Below, in pieces: positions 57,786 through 64,000 of a stretch of 64,000 nt of DNA. The stretch is taken from positions 12,198,028 through 12,262,027 of the forward strand of contig CM041546.1 in the NCBI GenBank assembly GCA_023238725.1. Direction: 5' to 3'. Position 1 is the first letter of the stretch; each line of letters starts with the position of its first letter. A model generated the notes under the pieces. It had not been told where the DNA came from, did not search any database, and saw nothing but the letters and a program-made list of their open reading frames with translations. The position numbers and the translations under genes are program-made. This stretch comes from Scortum barcoo. Taxonomy: Eukaryota; Chordata; Actinopteri; Centrarchiformes; Terapontidae.

Positions 57786-59060
57786 CGTGGAGGAAGGACC
57801 GAAATTACCGAAAAATAAGGCGTGTGCAATGCATCGTCTCAACTGTCTTGAAAAGAGACTAAAAGATCAAACATACTACCAAGATTATCTCAAGTTTATG
57901 GATGACATCATATCAAGAGGTGACGCAGAGATGGTCCCTGAGGATGAAATTGACAAAAGTCCAGGTTGGTACATTCCACATCATGGAATCTATCATCCAC
58001 TGAAACCAGGAAAAATACGTTTAGTATTTGACTGTTCTGCCAAGTACCAAAACACCTCCCTCAACGATCATCTGCTCACTGGTCCTCATTAAGAAATACA
58101 TTAGTGGGTGTCCTATGCCGTTTCAGAAAGGGTTCCATTGCAGTCGTGTGACGTTGAACGAATGTTCCACCAGTTCCACGTAAAAAAGGAAGATCAAGAT
58201 TATTTGAGGTTTCTATGGTGGGAGAACGGCAATTTGCAAGCCAAGCCATCCATCTCCTGAATGAGGGTCACTTGTTTGAAGCGGCCTCTTCTCCTGGCTG
58301 TGCTAATTTCGGCCTGAAACATCTGGCAGCGCAAGGACAAGGTCAGTTCAGCGACAACACTGTACGCTTCAAAGAAATTTCTATGTGGATGACGGTTTAG
58401 CAAGTGTTCAAACTGAGAAGGAAGCTATAAAGCTTATCAAAGAATCAAGAGATTCTTGCTATACTGGCAAGTTAAGACTCCACAAGTATGTATCTAACAG
58501 TGAAAATGTGATGTCAACCATCCCGGAGAAAGAACGGGCAGCAGTCAAAGATCAGGACATGGCTGTGAGTTCACCACACATGGAGAGAGCTCTCGGAGTG
58601 GAGTGGCGCATTACATCCGACTCATTCAAATTCAGAGTTCAAGTGAAACTGAATCCATTGACAAGAGTACTGTCTACAGTTCCTTCTGTGTATGATCCCC
58701 TAGGGCTAATGGCACCCTTTGTCCATTTGGGGAAACAAATACTTCAGGAAATGTGTAGAGAGAAGGTAGGATGGGACAAGGATCTTCCAGAGCATTTAAA
58801 ACCACAGTGGGAGTCCTGGATTAAAGATTTACCCACCCTAGCTGAGATAGAAATCAAAAGATCATTCTTACCTCCACATTTCAGCAGTGTCAAAAGGTAT
58901 GAGCTTCACCATTTTGCTGATACAACCGTCTCTGACTATGGTGTATGTACGTACCTCCGAGCTATTAGTCCATCTGATGAAGTTCACTGCTGTCTGGTAA
59001 TGGGTAAATCAAGCGTTTCACCACCCAATATCACAATTATACCAAGGTTAGAACTGGTAT
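57786..59060 (+). pseudogene. Broken reverse transcriptase region of the BEL/Pao element
   Basis: The pieces are in BEL/Pao order: an entry segment with LDAVERAE-like spacing (YYQDYLKFMDDI), HPLKPGKIRLVFDCSAKYQN (about 58000), a palm segment around 58150, and the YVDD motif at about 58381 followed by KLRLHKYVSNS. Stops and frameshifts occur at about 57835, 58092, 58255-58385 and 59060. The downstream Pao-type segment contains RVLSTVPSVYDPLGLMAPF. Confidence 0.8.
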
Positions 59061-59062
59061 AG

Positions 59063-59765
59063 AACTGCTGCAGCAGTTGTCGAAGTTTGTAGTGACATGC
59101 TTCTCAAAGAACTAGATGTAGAAGATCTTCACGAGTTCTTCTGGACAGACTCCACGGTTGTTCTCAGCTACATGAACAATGACACCAGAACGTTTCAGGT
59201 GTTTGTGGCCAACCTTATACAAAGTATTAAAGCAAGTACAAAGCCTGAACAATGGGCTTATGTTGCATCTGAGGACAATCCGGGAGATCATGCTTCACAA
59301 GGTGTGACTGCACAACAGCTCAAGAACTTCAGTTGGTTCACAGGGCCAAAGTTTCTGTGGCAATATGAATTACCAGCCAGAGAACTCAAGGTGGGAGTAA
59401 CTGAAGAAGATGACCCCGAACTGCGTAAGACTTTTGTGTGTAACACTAAGGCAAAAGAAGACAAGTCATTAGTGGAACGCTTCAAGAAGTTGTCTGATTG
59501 GTCTAGAATAGTAACGGCAGTTGCTAGACTCAGAAGACAGATCAGAGAATACAAAGGCAAGAAGCAAAGAACTAATGAGTGTACAAGCTTAGAAGAAAAG
59601 AAAGAAGCAGAACTTGTGATAGTTAAGCTAGTACAAGAAGAAGCATTTCCTCACCTGATAAAGAACTTAAAACAAGAGAATGTCACCATCAAGACCAAAG
59701 ACAGTAAACTGTACAAGTTAAGTCCATTCTTGGATGAGGATGGTAAGAGTGGGAGGACGTCTTAA
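59063..59765 (+). pseudogene. RNase H and linker region of the BEL/Pao element
   Basis: One mostly open stretch holds FWTDSTVVLSYM, a typical RNase H active-site segment of retroelements, and DNPGDHASQGVTAQQL with NFSWFTGPKFLW, a hallmark of BEL/Pao. A frameshift at about 59060 separates it from the reverse transcriptase, and the reading ends at 59763 with another shift into the integrase. Confidence 0.85.
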
Positions 59766-60835
59766 TCAAGCCACATTACACCCATTTGTGAAGCATCCAG
59801 CACTTCTACCAAAGAATAGTCATATATCATCATTACTTGTCAAACACTTTCATGAAAAGACCCAGCATCAAGGTTGTGGAATGACGATGAATGAACTGCG
59901 AGCTAACAGATGGTGGATCCTGGGATGTAGCAGTGCAGTCTCATCACACATTTTCAAATGTGTCAAGTGCAGAAGGTATTGAAGGCCAACTGAAGAACAA
60001 AAGATGGGTGACCTACCACAGGACAGATTGGAAGCTACTCCACCCTTTACCTATACTGGCATAGACTGCTTTGGTCCGATCTATGTGAAAGAGGGAAGAA
60101 AAGAGCTTAAAAAGTATGGTTTCTTACTCACTTGTCTATGTTCTAGAGCCATACACATAGATGCTGGATGACTTGACAACTGATGCATTTATCAATGCCT
60201 TGAGAGCGTTTATTGCCATAAGAGGAAATGTATGTCAGTTAGGATGTAACCAGGGCACTAATTTCATTGGTGCAAGAAGAGAGTTTACCAAACTAATGAA
60301 CGGAATGGATCAAGAAAGAATAAAGAGTATTGGATGTGAATTCCTTACAAACCCTCCAGCAGCCAGTCACATGGGTGGTGTCTGAGAGAGGCAAATAAGG
60401 ACGATAAGGAGTGTTCTCACAACCATTCTTGACAAGTCAGCACGAAGACTCGACAGTTCTTCTTTAAGGACCTTCATGTATGAGGTTATGGCTGTCATAA
60501 ACGGCAGACCGCTAACAGCCAAGCATTTGAATGACCCATCTGGACCAGAACCTTTAACTCCGAATCATATCCACACAATGAAGTCTGTGATCATTCTACC
60601 CCCACCTGGACAATTTGTCAAAGATCTTTATCTAAGAGGTGGCGCCGGGTACAGTATTTGACCAACGAATTTTGAATGCAATGGAAGAAGGAATATCTTC
60701 TGAACTTACAGTCAAGGCAGAAATGGTATAAGAACAGAAGGAACACGAAGATCAATGATATTTTCCTTTTACAAGATGATATGGCACCACGCAACGAATG
60801 GAAGCTAGCCAGAATCACATAAGTTTACCCAGGGT
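59734..60835 (+). pseudogene. Broken integrase region of the BEL/Pao element
   Basis: Includes the His/Cys zinc-binding part (KHFHEKTQHQG to CVKCRR, 59734-59985), a stop, and core pieces (DLTTDAFINALRAF at about 60170, GTNFIGARREF at about 60255). DLPTDAFINA-like sequence and NGTNFVGA-type motifs are common to BEL/Pao integrases. Further stops at about 60384 and 60660 end it. Confidence 0.8.
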
Positions 60836-61070
60836 CATATGATAAGGTGAGAAAACTAAAGTTGCTGGTTATTGATACCACGTTTGACAAAAAGGGGAAA
60901 CCAACAACTAAAACAGTGTTACTTAAAAGACCTATACAAAAGGTTGTTACTCTGATTGAAGCAGATTGAGATGTTTGACTGAAATTCCATGTCAGATAGT
61001 TAATAACCAAATTGATTACAGTATTGTATTTTGAGAAATCCCACTATAAGATTATGTGATTTGGTGGGAG

Positions 61071-61570
61071 TGTAGCAGATATTTATAATTTATCATTGTT
61101 TATATTATTGCCATTTGGTACATGTTTTAGGTGTCTTTGTGTTGTTTAAGAGGGCTATCAACCTTTTATTCTGAAATTACTACTTTTATTTTGACATTAT
61201 GTGTTCATTGCACTGTTCCGGAGACTGAGAAGAAAACATACGAAGGTGAAGACACGTGCTGTAGTTGAGCTAAAACAGTGAAGTTAAGAACCAATTAAGT
61301 GGTTGCAAAGTGTTTAAGTGTTCAAGAAACATCCGAAGACCAGAGATAATTCCTCCTTTACATGGCACGCAGCCAACGGAGGTAATTAATGTGTTTTGTC
61401 TGTATTTTACTTTGCCGAGTGTTTTTCATGTTTGTTTACTTTGCTGATGCTATTGTTAATACTGTGTGGGTATGTGTGTATGTCACAGTTTTCATGGTGG
61501 ATTTGGAGTGAGCTTCAAATAAACCAGTAGCAAGAAAGCCACTTGTGTTGTTCGTGCCTCGAGGGAATTA
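61071..61570 (+). repeat. 3' LTR of the BEL/Pao element
   Basis: Starts tgtagcagat after a purine-rich ttggtgggag that could be the polypurine tract, and matches the 5' LTR to gaatta. The following caa... of a usual TG...CA end is missing: after gaatta the sequence changes to tatatattg. Identity to the 5' copy is high but not complete. Confidence 0.85.
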
Positions 61571-62276
61571 TATATATTGTCCAGTCCTTCTGCCAGTAAA
61601 AGTTTGCTGACGGGCTGATACAGCAAAGTTCATCTGATCTACTTCCTCAGTACAGGCCCAGTTGTTCCTTCCCTTTCAGTAAGTTCACTTTTGCGCTAAC
61701 ACCACAGTTTTATAGAAAATTATTTCCCATGAAACAGAAGAAAGCAGGCCTTGAAAGATGGGTACAGTCAGCTGATGCAAGTTGGTTTATTGACCAACAG
61801 GCAAATATGAGGGGGACACAATCTTTTGAAACTTAAACACATTATTTTGAATGTATAATTCAATAACATTCCACCACTTTTTCACCTATAATATTAAAAG
61901 AGAATAAATGTTAAATGAACAGACTATTGCGTTCCAACTCAGGCATTGATTCTGGCAGCAAGTCTCTCTCCTTTGGGATGAAGACAACCTTTTATCGATT
62001 GAACAGTATCAGAGCACCAATGATGATGGCTTTTATACAGTTATACACACATAAACATATTCAGAATTGATTGAACTAATTCAAATTTTCTCTTCTGGTA
62101 CTCAAAGATTCACATCTCACATTTCACCCTAGCAACGAGCTAGGAAAAAACCCTGTCATCCTGAAACTTCACCATCTTTATGGAGAATGCATGTGTTTGT
62201 GTGTTTCTGATAATTGTGTAATGGCGAAGTAGTAATGACAGTAGTGACACTGACAGGAATGAGGAAGCAGCGACAG
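61571..62276. other. Intergenic between the BEL element and the pentraxin gene
   Basis: No gene was recognised. The last 200 bases should contain upstream control elements of the pentraxin promoter; none was identified with confidence. Confidence 0.5.
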
Positions 62277-62333
62277 TATAAAACTCATAATCCTTGTCAC
62301 TGTTTTGCACAACATCCTCTCACAGACTTAAAG
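62277..62333 (+). promoter_or_regulatory. Pentraxin core promoter and untranslated first exon
   Basis: A TATA box, tataaaa (62277-62283), lies about 25-30 bases upstream of a probable start site near 62308. A short untranslated exon ends at the donor after 62333 (taaag|gtaaga). The acceptor at 62471-62472 (tatattag) directly precedes the ATG, which fixes the translation start. Confidence 0.6.
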
Positions 62334-62472
62334 GTAAGATCCCAACATTATATCCAATGCAATATGAATTTGATTGATTTCATTAAATTAATGTGTGTTC
62401 ATAGCAATAGTATTTGAGTTTATTGAATTTAAAGGAGCTTTTTCTCTGCCTTTTTATTTGTCTTTATATTAG

Positions 62473-63865
62473 ATGGCTTTTTTTATTTTGTTGTTGGTGT
62501 TGTTGACTGGGTGTGCTGCAAGTCCTCAAGGTAAAAAAATATATATTCCTAATTGAACCGAAAGAACACAAATAAAATTCATAACAAAATTACATGCACA
62601 TTTACAGAGTTTGTTACCGTTTGCAAAAAAAGAAATTAAAGTTATTTGGATGAAACAACTACAACTGGGAAAATGTATGACTAAATTACTGATGATGAGT
62701 ACATTTATTGTTTTTAACTGAAATTCAGTCAATTGTAGGAAAATTTGATTGAACTTCTTTTTGAAAAAAAAAAAGTGGGGTGTATGCACATCAAACCAGG
62801 CTGCTTTTTGTTCCTTCACAAAAAAGCAGTAAATTCAGCAGGTTGTTACCACACATTCATACTTCTCTGAAATATCTTGATGTTTCTGAAGCAGTATCTT
62901 TGCTAATCTGTGTGCTATGTAATTCATTTATTTCCACTTTTCTTCTTTTTCTTGTAGATCTGTCTGATAAAATGTTCATCTTCCCAGAGGAAACTAACAC
63001 AGCTCATGCAAGTCTGACTACACAAAAACAGGATTTAAGTGCTGTAACTGTCTGTTTCAGGTAGTGTAAAAAATGCATGATACAACTATTTTAAGAATGT
63101 ATGTTTTTAGAACTATGTATGTCAATCAATATAGAAGTATTATGTTTCATTTTTTCTCTCATTGCCTTTCTCTCAGGTCCATCACAGACCTCAGCAGAAA
63201 GCACAGCCTCTTCTCTCTGGCCACACCTTCTGCTTCCAATGGCTTCCTCATATACAAGAATGCTGACAGTAATGTGATTAATTTCTATGTTGGAAATAAA
63301 ATGGCACAATTTGGAGCCCAGGACTACAAGCTGAACATGTGGCACTCTATTTGTTCAACATGGGACTCTGCCTCTGGTCTGGTGCAGCTGTGGCTTGATG
63401 GAAAGCCCTCGATTAAGAAATTCACTGGCGGACAAAACATCACTCGACCCATTGTTATAATCGGACAGGTATTTTTTTTATTATTTATTTATTTATTGTT
63501 TATTTAACATTAAACTTTAATAGTATTCCAAAATATCTGTAGATTGGTAAGTTTTGATTTACTTCAAGTCTGTAAAGTATTGATTTCAGAAAAAGAATTG
63601 TGCAGCATTTAAGCGTTTTTTTGTTTTTTAACTCAACTTTCCGCAGGAGCAGGATTCCCATGGTGCAGGGTTTGACATTAAGGATGCTTTTGTTGGCATG
63701 ATGTCTGGTGTCCACATGTGGGACTACATCCTGTCACCCTGTGAGATCCAGCGCTACATGGATGATCTAAACTTCACTCCAGGGAATGTCCTCAACTGGA
63801 GGGCGCTGGAGTTCCAGACCAGCGGAAGAGTCCTAATAGAAAATAAACAGATGACCTGTCACTAA
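62473..63865 (+). CDS. Short pentraxin (C-reactive protein / serum amyloid P type)
   Basis: A secreted acute-phase pattern-recognition protein of 223 residues that forms a calcium-dependent ring oligomer and binds phosphocholine or related ligands. Exons 62473-62530, 62958-63060, 63177-63468 and 63647-63865 join in phase. A signal peptide (MAFFILLLVLLTGCAASPQ) precedes a mature chain starting DLSDKMFIFPEE. The pentraxin signature HxCxS/TWxS is present as HSICSTWDS (about residue 115). Of the calcium site, EQD is conserved at about residue 151; the later ligands read D and D where human CRP has E147 and Q150. SPCEIQRYM and NVLNWRALEF follow the family pattern at the C-terminus. Human CRP has 224 residues, so the length is as expected. 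CRP and SAP in fish cannot be separated by orthology, so no symbol is given. Confidence 0.92.
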
Positions 63866-64000
63866 AGTCACATTGATACAAAACCTTTTGTGGCTTTAAA
63901 AAGATTGTAGTTCAGTCTTTGGGAAGGGCAGTGGCTTTAATCAATCAAATCAAATGATTATGTTTTACAAATCACAAATTGTAGTCTGGTTACCTGATCA
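63866..64000 (+). other. Pentraxin 3' UTR (incomplete)
   Basis: Non-coding sequence after the pentraxin stop codon to the window edge. No polyadenylation signal is seen before the sequence ends. Confidence 0.5.

Larger units (their letters stand above)
55569..61570 (+). mobile_element. Decayed BEL/Pao LTR retrotransposon
   Basis: A 6-kb element with two similar LTRs, a gag-like region with a DUF1759-type segment, and pol pieces in the BEL/Pao order: reverse transcriptase, RNase H, integrase. Many stops and frameshifts break it, and the protease region is missing. It lies between class II alpha-2 and the pentraxin gene, in the plus orientation. Related BEL elements occur across fish genomes. 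It is described as found, with the breaks in place. Confidence 0.88.

Noticed and set aside
61920..62040. Possible minus-strand membrane-tail exon upstream of the pentraxin gene
   Set aside because: A short hydrophobic run is followed at once by a stop, and no partner exon was found.

Overview
This window is nuclear DNA of a teleost fish, probably a percomorph. It shows spliced vertebrate genes with short GT-AG introns, many (CA/TG)n microsatellites, several interspersed repeats common in ray-finned fish, a decayed BEL/Pao retroelement, and fish-type MHC class II and pentraxin genes. No CRISPR array, operon, tRNA or rRNA gene was seen. Exon limits were set by hand from splice sites and checked by reading-frame phase; no alignment was run.

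Block 1 (1-18.3 kb): tmem244 (minus), an l3mbtl3-type chromatin reader with three MBT repeats and a SAM domain (plus), and a tmem200 gene closest to TMEM200B (plus). This resembles the human 6q23 order TMEM244-L3MBTL3-TMEM200A, but the B-like TMEM200 suggests a sister paralogon.

Block 2 (21-38 kb): a GPI-anchored Ly6/uPAR protein (plus) faces, tail to tail, a complete 25-coding-exon msh5 (minus). An SPSB2-like SPRY/SOCS-box gene (minus) follows. MSH5 lies in the MHC class III region in mammals, so its position beside class II genes here may be a remnant of old MHC linkage.

Block 3 (40-53 kb): two tandem class II alpha/beta pairs, all on the minus strand, in the order beta-1, alpha-1, beta-2, alpha-2 along the plus strand. 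All four genes read as intact. The membrane-proximal exons (alpha2, beta2) are nearly identical between copies, while the membrane-distal exons (alpha1, beta1) are very different. Both beta chains lack residues that classical class II uses to hold peptide, so they look non-classical. An orphan beta2 exon fragment and an orphan copy of a beta-gene 5' flank record further past duplication.

Block 4 (54-64 kb): a deletion derivative of a Tc1-like transposon with inverted repeats of about 100 bp, a dead BEL/Pao LTR element (55.57-61.57 kb) lacking its protease region, and a complete pentraxin gene of the CRP/SAP type with a TATA promoter and an untranslated first exon.
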